The translations under genes were made by a program, and so were the position numbers. Shown here one piece after another: positions 49,034-58,020 of a stretch of DNA of 64,000 nucleotides. The first letter of the stretch is position 1. Every line of letters starts with the position of its first letter. This stretch comes from Bog-473 sp963726005 (GTDB lineage: Bacteria > Actinomycetota > Acidimicrobiia > Acidimicrobiales > RAAP-2). A model generated the notes under the pieces. It was not told the origin of the DNA, searched no databases, and worked only from the letters and a program-made list of their open reading frames with translations. Location: the NCBI GenBank assembly GCA_963726005.1, contig CAVSAT010000020.1, positions 1 through 64,000 on the forward strand, in the 5' to 3' direction.

Positions 49034-50743
49034 ATGGCGCACGACCTCGTCATCAGAGGCGGCCACGTGGCCGACGGCCTGGGCGGCGAGCCGGTGGTGG
49101 CCGACGTCGCGGTCGACGCAACGACCATCGTCGCCGTCGGGACGGTGGAGGCCAAGGGCCGCGAGGAGATCGATGCCGACGGCTTGCTCGTGACGCCCGG
49201 GTTCGTCGACATCCACACCCACTACGACGGTCAGGCCACGTGGGACTCCCGGATCACCCCGTCGAGCTGGCACGGGGTGACGACCGCGGTCATGGGCAAC
49301 TGCGGTGTCGGGTTCGCACCGGTGCGCCTCGACGCGCACGACCGCCTCATCTCCCTCATGGAGGGGGTGGAGGACATCCCCGGTGCCGTGCTCGACGAAG
49401 GCATCGACTGGGAGTGGGAGAGCTTCGGCGAGTATCTCGACGCGGTCGAGCGGCGGCCTCACGACATCGACCTGTGCGCCCAGCTCCCCCACGGCGCGCT
49501 CCGCCTCTACGTGATGGGTGAGCGGGGCGCCCGACTGGAGGACGCCACCGACGAGGACACGGCGGCCATGCGCCGGCTGGCGACCGAGGCCCTGCGGGCA
49601 GGGGCCGTCGGCTTTTCGACCTCGAGGACACTGAACCACCGCACCGCCACCGGCGACCCCACGCCGTCGCTGCGGGCCCGCGCGGACGAGCTCGAGGCGA
49701 TCGCTCTCGGCGTGGCCGACGCGGGCCACGGAGTGGTGGAGCTCATCTCGGACTTCTGGCCCGACCCCGATGCGGAGTTCGCCATGATCCGGCGTCTCGT
49801 CGAGCTGACCGGGTGCCCCCTCTCGGTCTCGCTGGCCCAGAGCCACCAGCGGCCGACCGCGTGGCGAGAGCTGCTGGCCCAGATCGCGCAGGCAGCGGCC
49901 GAGGGCCTGCCGATCCGGGGCCAGGTGGCGCCGCGGCCCATCGGGCTGCTGCTCGGGCTGCAATCGTCCTTCCACCCCCTCTCGGGCAATCCCGTGTTCC
50001 GCGAGATCGCCGGCGAGCCGCTCGAGGCCCAGGTGCGCGCCCTGCGCGACGCGGCCTTCCGGGACCGGCTCCTCGCGGACGAACGCCAGGGCGGCCCCGG
50101 GCGCCGCTTCATCGATCCCAGCCGCATGTTTCCGCTGGGCGACGTGCCCGACTACGAGCCCGCCGCCGAGACGAGCGTGGAGCGGATGGCCGAGGCCCGC
50201 GGGATCGAGCCGGGCGCCATGACCATCGACCTGTTGACGGAGAACGAGGGCCGCAACTTCCTCCTCGTGCCCTTCTCCAACTACGCCGACGGCGACCTCG
50301 ATGCCTGCGGCGAGATGCTCGCCCACTCCGACACGCTGATGGGGCTCGGTGACGGCGGCGCCCACGTGGGCATCATCTCGGACGCGAGCTTCCCCACCTA
50401 CGCACTCTCCCATTGGACCCGCGACCGCTCGCACGGCCGGATGGCCGTGGGCTCCATGGTGGCGCGCCTCACGAGCGCGAACGCCCGCGCCGTGGGGCTG
50501 ACGGACCGGGGCATCGTGGCCGAGGGCATGCGGGCGGACCTCAACGTCATCGATTTCGACCACCTGCGCTGCGAGGTGCCGGTGATGGCGTACGACCTGC
50601 CGGCCGGAGGCAAGCGGTTGCTCCAGCGCTCCCGTGGCTACCACGCGACGATCGTCGGCGGCGACGTGACGTACCGCGACGGGGAGCCGACCGGCGCCCT
50701 GCCGGGGCGGCTGGTCCGCGGTGGCGCGCCCGGCGCGCGTTGA
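49034..50743 (+). CDS. N-acyl-D-amino-acid deacylase-like amidohydrolase
   Basis: 569 residues. Metal-dependent amidohydrolase with an N-terminal strand VIRGGHVADGLGGEP and the metal motif GFVDIHTHYDGQATWD. GVTTAVMGNCGVGFAPV and, near the end, GDGGAHVGIISDASFPTY follow. Members hydrolyse N-acyl-D-amino acids or related amides or cyclic ureas. The ribosome site gcggagggcaggg precedes the ATG. The neighbours (dioxygenase 17 bases on, thiolase-like gene before) suggest degradation of an unusual carbon or amide substrate; the substrate is unknown. Confidence 0.85.
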   Translation: MAHDLVIRGGHVADGLGGEPVVADVAVDATTIVAVGTVEAKGREEIDADGLLVTPGFVDIHTHYDGQATWDSRITPSSWHGVTTAVMGNCGVGFAPVRLDAHDRLISLMEGVEDIPGAVLDEGIDWEWESFGEYLDAVERRPHDIDLCAQLPHGALRLYVMGERGARLEDATDEDTAAMRRLATEALRAGAVGFSTSRTLNHRTATGDPTPSLRARADELEAIALGVADAGHGVVELISDFWPDPDAEFAMIRRLVELTGCPLSVSLAQSHQRPTAWRELLAQIAQAAAEGLPIRGQVAPRPIGLLLGLQSSFHPLSGNPVFREIAGEPLEAQVRALRDAAFRDRLLADERQGGPGRRFIDPSRMFPLGDVPDYEPAAETSVERMAEARGIEPGAMTIDLLTENEGRNFLLVPFSNYADGDLDACGEMLAHSDTLMGLGDGGAHVGIISDASFPTYALSHWTRDRSHGRMAVGSMVARLTSANARAVGLTDRGIVAEGMRADLNVIDFDHLRCEVPVMAYDLPAGGKRLLQRSRGYHATIVGGDVTYRDGEPTGALPGRLVRGGAPGAR

Positions 50744-50760
50744 GGGCGAGAGGAGACGAC

Positions 50761-51795
50761 ATGGACACGACCGAGCTCCACGTGCTCGAACCGTCGGCGG
50801 AATGGCGTTCGGCCGACGTCGCCGAGCCGGCGGCATGGACCCTGCGCCTCGACGAGAACGACCTGGCGGAGCTCGACGCGGCGCTGGTCACGGCGAAGAA
50901 GAAGAGCACCGATCCACTGGACCTCGAGCGGGACGACTTCCCCCTCGACGGCCTGGCCTCCAAGCTCGACGGCGTGGTCGACGTCCTGCTCGACGGCCGC
51001 GGCTTCGCCCGCATCGCCACGCTGGACACGGAGCGTTACGGCGACGACGACCTCACCCTGCTCTATTGGGGCATCGGTCTGCATCTCGGTGAGCCCTGGG
51101 CGCAGAACAAGTACGGCCACGTGCTGGGCGACGTCACCGACCAGGGCAAGACGATCGACGACCCCACCGTGCGCGGCAACGAGCTCGGCGGCGTTGCGCT
51201 CGACTACCACACCGACGGATCCGACCTGGTGGGGCTTCTCTGCCTGCGCACGGCGCGCACCGGCGGTCTCTCCTGCGTCGCCAACGCCGTGGCGATCCAC
51301 AACCAGCTGGTGCGCGAGTCCCCCGAACTGGCCGCCGCGCTCTACGACCCGCTGCCCTACGACACCCGGGGCGAGCAGGCAGAGGGGGCGCAGGCCTTCT
51401 ACCGCGTGCCCGCCTTCACCGAGCACAACGGCCGGCTCTTCGTCCGTTTCATCCCCCAGTACATCCTCGCCTCACAGCGCCACCCCGATGCGCCGCGCCT
51501 CAGCGCCACGGCCCGCGAGGCCATCGCCGCCGTCTCCGCGCTGGCCAACGATCCCGACTTCAACGTGTACATGGACCTGCAACCGGGCGAGATGCAGTTC
51601 ATCAATAACTACCACGTGCTCCACGGCCGCTCCGCCTACGAGGACGACGTCGCCCTGGGCTACAAACGACACCTCAAGCGGCTGTGGCTGGCCACGCACG
51701 CGTTGACCGACCGCCCGGCGCACTTCACGGCGCTGGGACGCCGCCACTGGGAGGCACGGCGTTCGGTCAGCACGCTGCGGCCGGTCGAGCGCTAG
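50761..51795 (+). CDS. TauD/TfdA-family Fe(II)/2-oxoglutarate dioxygenase
   Basis: 344 residues with the facial triad: HxD in LDYHTDGSD and the distal His in INNYHVLHGRS, followed by RHLKRLWL, which contains the 2-oxoglutarate Arg. The family oxidatively cleaves or hydroxylates small acids. The ribosome site gagaggaga precedes ATG 50761. It is likely co-transcribed with the amidohydrolase. It ends at a hairpin shared with the convergent sua5-like gene. Confidence 0.87.
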   Translation: MDTTELHVLEPSAEWRSADVAEPAAWTLRLDENDLAELDAALVTAKKKSTDPLDLERDDFPLDGLASKLDGVVDVLLDGRGFARIATLDTERYGDDDLTLLYWGIGLHLGEPWAQNKYGHVLGDVTDQGKTIDDPTVRGNELGGVALDYHTDGSDLVGLLCLRTARTGGLSCVANAVAIHNQLVRESPELAAALYDPLPYDTRGEQAEGAQAFYRVPAFTEHNGRLFVRFIPQYILASQRHPDAPRLSATAREAIAAVSALANDPDFNVYMDLQPGEMQFINNYHVLHGRSAYEDDVALGYKRHLKRLWLATHALTDRPAHFTALGRRHWEARRSVSTLRPVER

Positions 51796-51813
51796 GCGTC
51801 CGGCCCGCCCCAC

Positions 51814-51830
51814 CCCGGGCTCAGCCCGGG
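51814..51830. terminator. Hairpin between convergent genes
   Basis: CCCGGG-ctcag-CCCGGG lies between the dioxygenase stop and the sua5-like stop. It is a short GC stem without a U-tract, a plausible bidirectional terminator. Confidence 0.45.
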
Positions 51831-51831
51831 T

Positions 51832-52521
51832 TCAACCCGGCCCGGACCTCTTCGTCCGCGAGAACAGGCGTCGCCGGGTGTTCATGAGCATGGTCCCCTC
51901 GATGAAGGAGGCCGGCAGGGCGCCCTCGCGCAGGACCCTGACCGGCGACACCGTGGCGTCGACCAGCGTCGCGGGGGCGCCGTCGCGCCGTCCGCCGTCG
52001 ACGACGAGGGCCACGTCCGCCCGATCGAAGCCCTGGCTGACCTCGCCCGGTGCGCTGAAGCTGAGCGGCACCGTGCGCCAGGGACCCTGCTCGCGGCAGA
52101 GCCGGCGCAGGATCCGTCCGTCGGGCATGCCGACCACCGCCGCCCACACGCCGCGCCCGCCGCCGTCGGCATCGGGGCCATCGGCCGGTGCCTCGACCCG
52201 GGGCAGGAACACCTCGACCGGGCCGGGCCAGCACCGCTCCAGCAGGCGGCCGAGCTCGTCGGTCCAGCCCGACGTCAGCGCGCGCACGGCGTCGGCGTGA
52301 CCGACGGCATAGTGCGGGCCGTCCGGGTCCGCGGCCAGCTCGACCAGCCGCGCCTCGCTGTCGGCCGCACCGGCGCGCACCGCGAGGCTGTAGCCCCCGA
52401 ATGCGGGCACCGCGATGATCCGACCGGCGGCGAGGGCGTCCGTCACCTCGCGCGCTCCGGCCGACACGAGCGGCGGACGGGCCTCGTCGGCGTGGTCGAC
52501 GCCGGCCAGGTCAGGCGGCAC
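51832..52521 (-). CDS. Sua5/YrdC-family protein, divergent
   Basis: 229 residues from a GTG that overlaps the end of prmC by 11 bases. Position after prfA-prmC and an overall YrdC-like pattern (GRIIAVPAFGGYSLAVRA, RCWPGPVEVFLP, DGRILRRLCREQGPW) place it in the TsaC family, which makes threonylcarbamoyl-AMP for tRNA t6A. The usual PTDTVYGL and KxR motifs are not recognisable: they read PAFGGYSLAVR and ADPDGPHYAVG. It may be a paralogue with altered function. Confidence 0.65.
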   Translation of the reverse strand: MPPDLAGVDHADEARPPLVSAGAREVTDALAAGRIIAVPAFGGYSLAVRAGAADSEARLVELAADPDGPHYAVGHADAVRALTSGWTDELGRLLERCWPGPVEVFLPRVEAPADGPDADGGGRGVWAAVVGMPDGRILRRLCREQGPWRTVPLSFSAPGEVSQGFDRADVALVVDGGRRDGAPATLVDATVSPVRVLREGALPASFIEGTMLMNTRRRLFSRTKRSGPG

Positions 52522-53428
52522 GGACCACCAGCGCCCGCGGCCGCCCCGCCAGGTCAGGCTCGACCCGGACCTCGTCGTAGCCGCGCGACCGGGCGAGGCG
52601 CTGGGCGGGGCCGGCCTGCGCCGGTGCCAGCTCCATGACCGCGGTCCCTGGCCGGCGGAGCCAGGCCCGGCACTGCTCGAGCAGTACCTCCACGTCGGCC
52701 AGGCCCGGGGAACCGTCGCGCGCGGCGCGGGCGACGAGGGCCCGCCGCGGCTCTGACCGCACCTCGGGCGCCAGGCCGGCCCACTCGTCCTCGCTCACGT
52801 AGGGCGGGTTCGCCACCACCAGGTCGACCGCCCCCCGCAGCGCGACGGGCAACGCATCGAGCCAGTCCCCCCGGGCGAGCTCGACCCTCGTGGCGCCACC
52901 GACGCCGGACCTGCGCTGCGCGTCGAGGTTGATCGCGGCCACCTCAACGGCATCGGCACTGGCGTCGACGCCCCAGACCGCGCGCACGACGCCGGGGCCG
53001 AGCTCGGCGGCCAGGGCGAGTGCGATGGCGCCGCTCCCCGTCCCGGCATCGACGGCGACCAGGCCCCCGCCGGCGTCGCCACGCGCGTGGTGCAGTCGGC
53101 GTGCCTCGGCCAGCGCCACCTCCACCACCTGCTCGGTCTCGGGGCGCGGGATCAGCACGCGGCGGTCGACCACGAGGTCGAGGTTGCGGAAGGGCCAGTG
53201 TCCGAAGACGTACTGCAGCGGCTCCCCCGCCGCCCGGCGTGCGGCCATCGTTCGCGCCGCCGCCACCGCGCCGGGATCGAGGGGGCCGCTCGGCGGGTCG
53301 GGATGCCCGAGCACCAGGCCGAGGCCGAGCGCCTCGTCGACGATGAAGCGCGCCTCGTGCGGCGCACCAACCACCTCGGCCAGCTCGGCGACCAGGGCGC
53401 TGCGGGTGGGAGTCGCAACCACGGTCAC
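52511..53428 (-). CDS. prmC: Peptide chain release factor N5-glutamine methyltransferase
   Basis: 305 residues from a GTG overlapping the prfA stop (GTGA). An N-terminal helical domain, then PLQYVFGHWPFRNLDLVVD, IPRPETEQVVE, the SAM-binding VDAGTGSGAIALALA and the catalytic NPPYVSEDEW. It methylates the GGQ Gln of release factors; its substrate RF1 is encoded just upstream. Confidence 0.95.
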   Translation of the reverse strand: MTVVATPTRSALVAELAEVVGAPHEARFIVDEALGLGLVLGHPDPPSGPLDPGAVAAARTMAARRAAGEPLQYVFGHWPFRNLDLVVDRRVLIPRPETEQVVEVALAEARRLHHARGDAGGGLVAVDAGTGSGAIALALAAELGPGVVRAVWGVDASADAVEVAAINLDAQRRSGVGGATRVELARGDWLDALPVALRGAVDLVVANPPYVSEDEWAGLAPEVRSEPRRALVARAARDGSPGLADVEVLLEQCRAWLRRPGTAVMELAPAQAGPAQRLARSRGYDEVRVEPDLAGRPRALVVRAA

Positions 53429-54504
53429 CCGGCGCCGCCCTCCTCCCCCGCCAGCTGGCGCGCCCGCTTGTCGGCCATGAGGGCATCGGTCAGCTCGGAA
53501 AGGTCGCCCGCCAGCACCTGGTCCAGCTTGTACAGCGTGAGGTTGATGCGGTGGTCGGTGACCCGGTTCTCCTTGAAGTTGTAGGTGCGGATCTTGTCCG
53601 TCCGGCTGCCCGCGCCGACCTGGCCGCGCCGCTGGGCCGACATCTCCGCGGCCTGGCGATCCTGTTCGGCCTTCAGGAGCCGGGCCCGCAGGACGACCAT
53701 CGCCTTGGCCCGGTTCTGAATCTGGCTCTTCTCGTCCTGCATCGCCACGACGGTGCCGGTGGGGAGGTGCGTGATGCGCACGGCCGAGTCGGTCGTGTTC
53801 ACCGACTGGCCGCCCGGGCCGGTCGAGCGGTAGACGTCGATCTTGAGGTCGTTCGGGTCGATGGCGATCTCGACCTCGTCTGCCTCGGGGAGAACCGTCA
53901 CCGTGGCCGTCGACGTGTGGATCCTGCCCTTCGCCTCGGTGACCGGCACCCGCTGCACGCGGTGCGTGCCGGCCTCGTGCTCCAGGCGGATGTAGGCGTC
54001 GGGGCCCTTGACGACGAAGACCGCCTCGTTGATCCCGTCCTTGTCCGATGCGTCCTCCGAGAGGACCTCGACCTTCCACTTCTTTATCGCCGCGTACCGC
54101 AGGTACATGTCGTAGAGCACCCGGGCGAACAGGTTGGCCTCGTCGCCCCCCACCGCGCCGCGGATCTCCATGATCACGTTGCGGCCCTCGTTGGGGTCCT
54201 TGGGCAGCAAGAGGTTCTGGATGCGCTCCTCGAGCGACTCCACCCGAGCCTCCTGCTCGTCGACCTCCCGGCGCATGAGCTCGCGGTCGTCGCCCGACGT
54301 GTCCGTGAGCATCTCGCGGGCGGCGGTGACGTCCTCCTGGGCCGACATCAGGTCGTGCCAGGCGCGGACGATCTCGCCGAGCTCCTTGTGGCGCCGCGAC
54401 AGATCGCGCAGGCGGTCCGCATCGCGGAGCGTGACCGGGTCGGCCAGCTCCGCCTCGACGGTGTGGTATTCCGCTTCGAGCGCGGCCATCCGGTCATCGA
54501 ACAT
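53425..54504 (-). CDS. prfA: Peptide chain release factor 1
   Basis: 359 residues. GGQ motif in YRSTGPGGQSVNTTDSAV, and the stop-codon reading tripeptide PVT (variant of PxT) in RVPVTEAKGRIHTS, typical of RF1 rather than RF2. It has an N-terminal coiled-coil domain and a C-terminal KIRTYNFKENRVTDHR. It recognises UAA and UAG. It is followed by prmC with a 4-base overlap. Confidence 0.97.
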   Translation of the reverse strand: MFDDRMAALEAEYHTVEAELADPVTLRDADRLRDLSRRHKELGEIVRAWHDLMSAQEDVTAAREMLTDTSGDDRELMRREVDEQEARVESLEERIQNLLLPKDPNEGRNVIMEIRGAVGGDEANLFARVLYDMYLRYAAIKKWKVEVLSEDASDKDGINEAVFVVKGPDAYIRLEHEAGTHRVQRVPVTEAKGRIHTSTATVTVLPEADEVEIAIDPNDLKIDVYRSTGPGGQSVNTTDSAVRITHLPTGTVVAMQDEKSQIQNRAKAMVVLRARLLKAEQDRQAAEMSAQRRGQVGAGSRTDKIRTYNFKENRVTDHRINLTLYKLDQVLAGDLSELTDALMADKRARQLAGEEGGAG

Positions 54505-54576
54505 GGCTCTCCGCGGTGGTCCCGGTTCGGGCGACGGCGGGCCGCGGCAGCAACGCCGCGCGCCGGCCGGGCCGGG

Positions 54577-54819
54577 TCAGTCCTGCGCCGCCGGGGCGGC
54601 CTTGGCCTTCGCCTTGCCCTTGCGCTCGCCGTAGCGCCGCTGGAAACGCTCCACCCGTCCGCCGGAGTCGACCAGCTTCTGCTTGCCGGTGAAGAAGGGG
54701 TGGCACTCGTTGCACAACTCGACGTGGAGGTCGGCCTTTGTCGAGTGCGTCACGAACGTGTTGCCGCACGAACACTTGACCGTCGCGTCGACGTAGTCGG
54801 GGTGAATGTCGGACTTCAT
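54577..54819 (-). CDS. rpmE: 50S ribosomal protein L31
   Basis: 80 residues. KSDIHPDYVDATVKCSCGNTF and ELCNECHPFFTGKQKLVD are family signatures; the four Cys make it the zinc-binding form. It has a Lys/Ala-rich C-terminus. It sits between rho and prfA, the usual actinobacterial order. Confidence 0.97.
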   Translation of the reverse strand: MKSDIHPDYVDATVKCSCGNTFVTHSTKADLHVELCNECHPFFTGKQKLVDSGGRVERFQRRYGERKGKAKAKAAPAAQD

Positions 54820-54895
54820 GGTGTCTCCAATATCGATCTGGTGGAACATTGTAGTGGCGCGGGCGGATGGGTCCTCCGCGACGCCGCCGTGCGGA

Positions 54896-56710
54896 TCAGG
54901 TGCCCGGACCCTTGGCGATCTCGGCCAGGAACTCGTCGTTGCTCGATGTCGTCCGGATCTTGTCCATGAGCAACTCCAGACCGGCGGCATCCTTGCCGTC
55001 GCTGGCCAGGGCGTTGAGCACCCGGCGCAGCTTCCAGACCTGTTGGAGCTGGCCCCGCTCGAAGAGCAGCTCCTCGTGGCGGGTCGAGCTGGCGTTGACG
55101 TCGATGGCTGGGTACAGGCGGCGCTCCGAGAGCCGGCGGTCGAGCCGCAGCTCCATGTTGCCGGTGCCCTTGAACTCCTCGAAGATCACCTCGTCCATCT
55201 TGGAGCCGGTCTCGACCAGCGCGGAGGCCAGGATGGTCAGCGAGCCGCCCTCCTCGACGTTGCGCGCCGCACCGAAGAACTTCTTGGGCGGGTAGAGCGC
55301 GCCGGAATCGACACCGCCGGACATGATCCGGCCGGTCGCGGGGGCGGCCAGGTTGTAGGCCCGGGCCAGGCGGGTGATGCCGTCGAGGACGATGACGACG
55401 TCCCGGCCCATCTCGACGAGCCGCTTGGCCCGCTCAATGGCCAGCTCGGCCACCTGCGTGTGCTCGTCGGCGGGACGGTCGAAGGTCGACGCGATGACCT
55501 CGCCCTTCACCGAGCGGCGCATGTCGGTGACTTCCTCGGGCCGCTCGTCGACGAGAAGCACCATGAGGTGCACCTCAGGGTTGTTGGCCTCAATGGAGTG
55601 GGCGATCTGCTTCATGACCGTCGTCTTGCCCGCCTTCGGAGGCGAGACGATCATGCCGCGCTGGCCCTTGCCGATGGGCGAGAGCAGGTCGACGATGCGG
55701 GCCGTCAGGTTGTCCTTGTCGCCGGGCATCTCGAGGTTGAGCCGCGAGTCGGGGAACAAGGGGGTGAGATCCTCGAAGCGGGGACGGTTGCGCGCCTCTT
55801 CGGGTTCGAGGCCCGAGATGGAGTCGATGCGCAGCAGCGCCGGGTACTTCTCGTTGTTCGACGCCGGACGGCACGCGCCCTCGACGTAGTCGCCCCGTCG
55901 CAGTGCGAAGCGGCGGGCCTGGCTGATCGACACGTAGACGTCCTTCGGCGAGGCGAGGTAGCCCTCGCAGCGCAGGAACCCGTAGCCCTCGTCGCGCAGG
56001 TCGAGCATGCCCTTCACCTCGACCAGCTCGCCCGAGTAGGGCTGCTCCTGGCCGCCGCCCTGGAGCTCGCCGCCCTGGCCCCCGCGCTCGCGGCCGCGCC
56101 GGCGCCGGCTGCGCCGGTTGCCGACATCTCCGTCGGGCTGGTTGCGGTTCTGGCTGGTCTGGTTGTTCTGATTCTGGTTGTTCTGGTTCTGGCGGTTCCG
56201 GTTGCCCTGCTGGTTGTGTCCCTGGCTGTTCTGCCCGTTCTGGCGTGGCGCCGGATCACCGGCGTCGGCCAGCTCCGGTGGCTCGACGAAGACCGCAGGT
56301 CCGGAGTTGCCGGGGCCGGCCGCCTCCGCCGTCGCAGCGCCGACCGGGGCGGTGGCATCGCCCGCAGGCACCGCCGTGGTGGCGTCGGCCTCGCCGTCGC
56401 CCATGTCCGAGTTGGCTGCGCTGCCGGTGCCGTCGCCCTCGTCGCCGGTCTCGGTGGCGGTGGTCGTGGCGGAACGCGCCCGCCGGGTCGGCTTCGCGCC
56501 GTTGGCCACGGCGTGCCCCGCATCCCCGTTGCTCGATCCGGCCGCGCCGGACCCGGAGGTCACGCCGGTGGCGTCGAGTATCTGATCAATGATGTCGGCC
56601 TTCTTCGTCCGGCTCGTCGTCTTGAGCGACATGGCCTGGGCGATGGCACTGAGCTCGTCGCGCTCCTTGCCTTCGAGAACCGATCGTTCGAGCTGCTGTT
56701 CGGCAGTCAT
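54896..56710 (-). CDS. rho: Transcription termination factor Rho with long N-terminal insertion
   Basis: 604 residues. N-terminal Rho_N helices (about 15-50, IAQAMSLKTTSRTKKADIID) precede an insertion of about 170 residues. The insertion has an Ala/Thr/Gly-rich part, an Asn/Gln-rich part around 155-195 (QNQNNQNQNNQ) and an Arg/Gly-rich end (RRSRRRRGRERGG). The RNA-binding fold follows (LRDEGYGFLRCEGYLASPKDVYVS), then P-loop SPPKAGKTTVMK, Walker B VVIVLDGITRLARAYN and the Q/R-loop GTGNMELRLDR. It is an RNA helicase terminating transcription. Confidence 0.96.
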   Translation of the reverse strand: MTAEQQLERSVLEGKERDELSAIAQAMSLKTTSRTKKADIIDQILDATGVTSGSGAAGSSNGDAGHAVANGAKPTRRARSATTTATETGDEGDGTGSAANSDMGDGEADATTAVPAGDATAPVGAATAEAAGPGNSGPAVFVEPPELADAGDPAPRQNGQNSQGHNQQGNRNRQNQNNQNQNNQTSQNRNQPDGDVGNRRSRRRRGRERGGQGGELQGGGQEQPYSGELVEVKGMLDLRDEGYGFLRCEGYLASPKDVYVSISQARRFALRRGDYVEGACRPASNNEKYPALLRIDSISGLEPEEARNRPRFEDLTPLFPDSRLNLEMPGDKDNLTARIVDLLSPIGKGQRGMIVSPPKAGKTTVMKQIAHSIEANNPEVHLMVLLVDERPEEVTDMRRSVKGEVIASTFDRPADEHTQVAELAIERAKRLVEMGRDVVIVLDGITRLARAYNLAAPATGRIMSGGVDSGALYPPKKFFGAARNVEEGGSLTILASALVETGSKMDEVIFEEFKGTGNMELRLDRRLSERRLYPAIDVNASSTRHEELLFERGQLQQVWKLRRVLNALASDGKDAAGLELLMDKIRTTSSNDEFLAEIAKGPGT

Positions 56711-56976
56711 CGGGCTCCTCTTCTGGGAGGGTTATCGCCGGCCCGGTTTCGTCCGGCACACGGCAAAGGAATTTCAAGGAGGAGAAGGGATTCGCGTGTG
56801 AATGCCCTCCCCCGGATCACCACTGCGTGGTGCTCTCCCGAGACCGCTTGTACCCGCGGAGAGCGCTTACGAGGCGCAGTGGGGATGTACACACTCTAGC
56901 CGGACGGAGGAGGTCATGCCAACACACCCCCCTTTCCCGCAGGTCATTCGACGTCCCGAGCCGGTCCGCGCTCTCC
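56711..56976. other. Leader/intergenic region between thrC and rho
   Basis: About 270 bases with no supported gene. It would form the rho 5' leader on the minus strand; long leaders are common for autoregulated rho genes. A short inverted pair (gcggagagcgc / accactgcgtggt) is present, but no known riboswitch was recognised. Confidence 0.35.
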
Positions 56977-58020
56977 TCAGACCGAGATCTCGGCCAAAAC
57001 AGAATGGAGGTCGAGGTCGATGACCGAGGGCACCGAGATCGCCTTGATGGCCAGGTCCGGGTCCTTCAACCCGTGCCCGGTCAACACACACACAACCCGC
57101 GATCCCTCCGGCACGCCCTGCTTGATCAGCCCGGCGACCGACGCCGACGAGGCGGCCTCGCAGAAGACCGACTCGTGCCGGGCCAAGAACGCGTACGCGT
57201 CCATGATCTCGTCGTCGCTGACCGCCGTGATCGAACCGCCGGACTCCGACGCGGCGGCCGTGGCCGAATACCAACCGGCCGGATTGCCGATCCGGATCGC
57301 GGTGGCGATCGTCTCGGGGTTCTCGACGGGGTGGCCGAGGACGATGGGCGCCGCTCCCGCGGCCTGGAAACCGAGCATGCGGGGCAACTTCGTCGAACGC
57401 CCCGCCTCCTTGTACTGGAGATAACCACGCCAGTACGCCGAGATATTCCCGGCGTTGCCGACGGGGATGCAGTGCACGTCGGGCGCGTCGCCCAGGACGT
57501 CGACGATCTCGAAGGCCCCCGTCTTCTGTCCCTCGATCCGGTGCGGGTTGACCGAATTGACCACCGTGATCGGCGCGTGGTTGGGGAGGTCGCGCACGAT
57601 GCTGAGCAGCTGGTCGAAGTTCCCGCGCACCTGCAGCACCCGCGCGCCGTGCATGAGGGCCTGGGCCAATTTGCCGAGGGCGATGTGCCCGTCGGGGATG
57701 AGGACCACGCAGGCGAGGCCGGCTCGCGAGGCGTAGGCCGCCGCGGAGGCCGACGTGTTGCCCGTCGACGCGCACACCACCGCTTTGGCACCCTCGTCCA
57801 CCGCCATGGAGATGGCCATGGTCATGCCGCGGTCCTTGAAGCTCCCCGTCGGGTTGGACCCTTCGACCTTCAGCCACACCTCTGCGCCGACGCGCTCGGA
57901 GAGGCGGGGCGCCGCCACCAGCGGCGTGCCGCCCTCGAGGAGGGTGACGACAGGGGTGCGGTCCGTGATGGGGAGGAAGGCGCGGTACTCCTCCATGACG
58001 CCGCGCCATCCGGTCGTCAC
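56977..58020 (-). CDS. thrC: Threonine synthase
   Basis: 347 residues from a GTG overlapping the stop of hom (GTGA). PLP-Lys in GSNPTGSFKDRGMTMA, the CASTGNTSASAAAYA phosphate-binding region, and VGNAGNISAYWRGY. It converts O-phosphohomoserine to threonine. Homoserine kinase (thrB), which often follows in actinobacteria, is not found here; after a 266-base gap the rho gene comes next. Confidence 0.95.
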   Translation of the reverse strand: MTTGWRGVMEEYRAFLPITDRTPVVTLLEGGTPLVAAPRLSERVGAEVWLKVEGSNPTGSFKDRGMTMAISMAVDEGAKAVVCASTGNTSASAAAYASRAGLACVVLIPDGHIALGKLAQALMHGARVLQVRGNFDQLLSIVRDLPNHAPITVVNSVNPHRIEGQKTGAFEIVDVLGDAPDVHCIPVGNAGNISAYWRGYLQYKEAGRSTKLPRMLGFQAAGAAPIVLGHPVENPETIATAIRIGNPAGWYSATAAASESGGSITAVSDDEIMDAYAFLARHESVFCEAASSASVAGLIKQGVPEGSRVVCVLTGHGLKDPDLAIKAISVPSVIDLDLHSVLAEISV

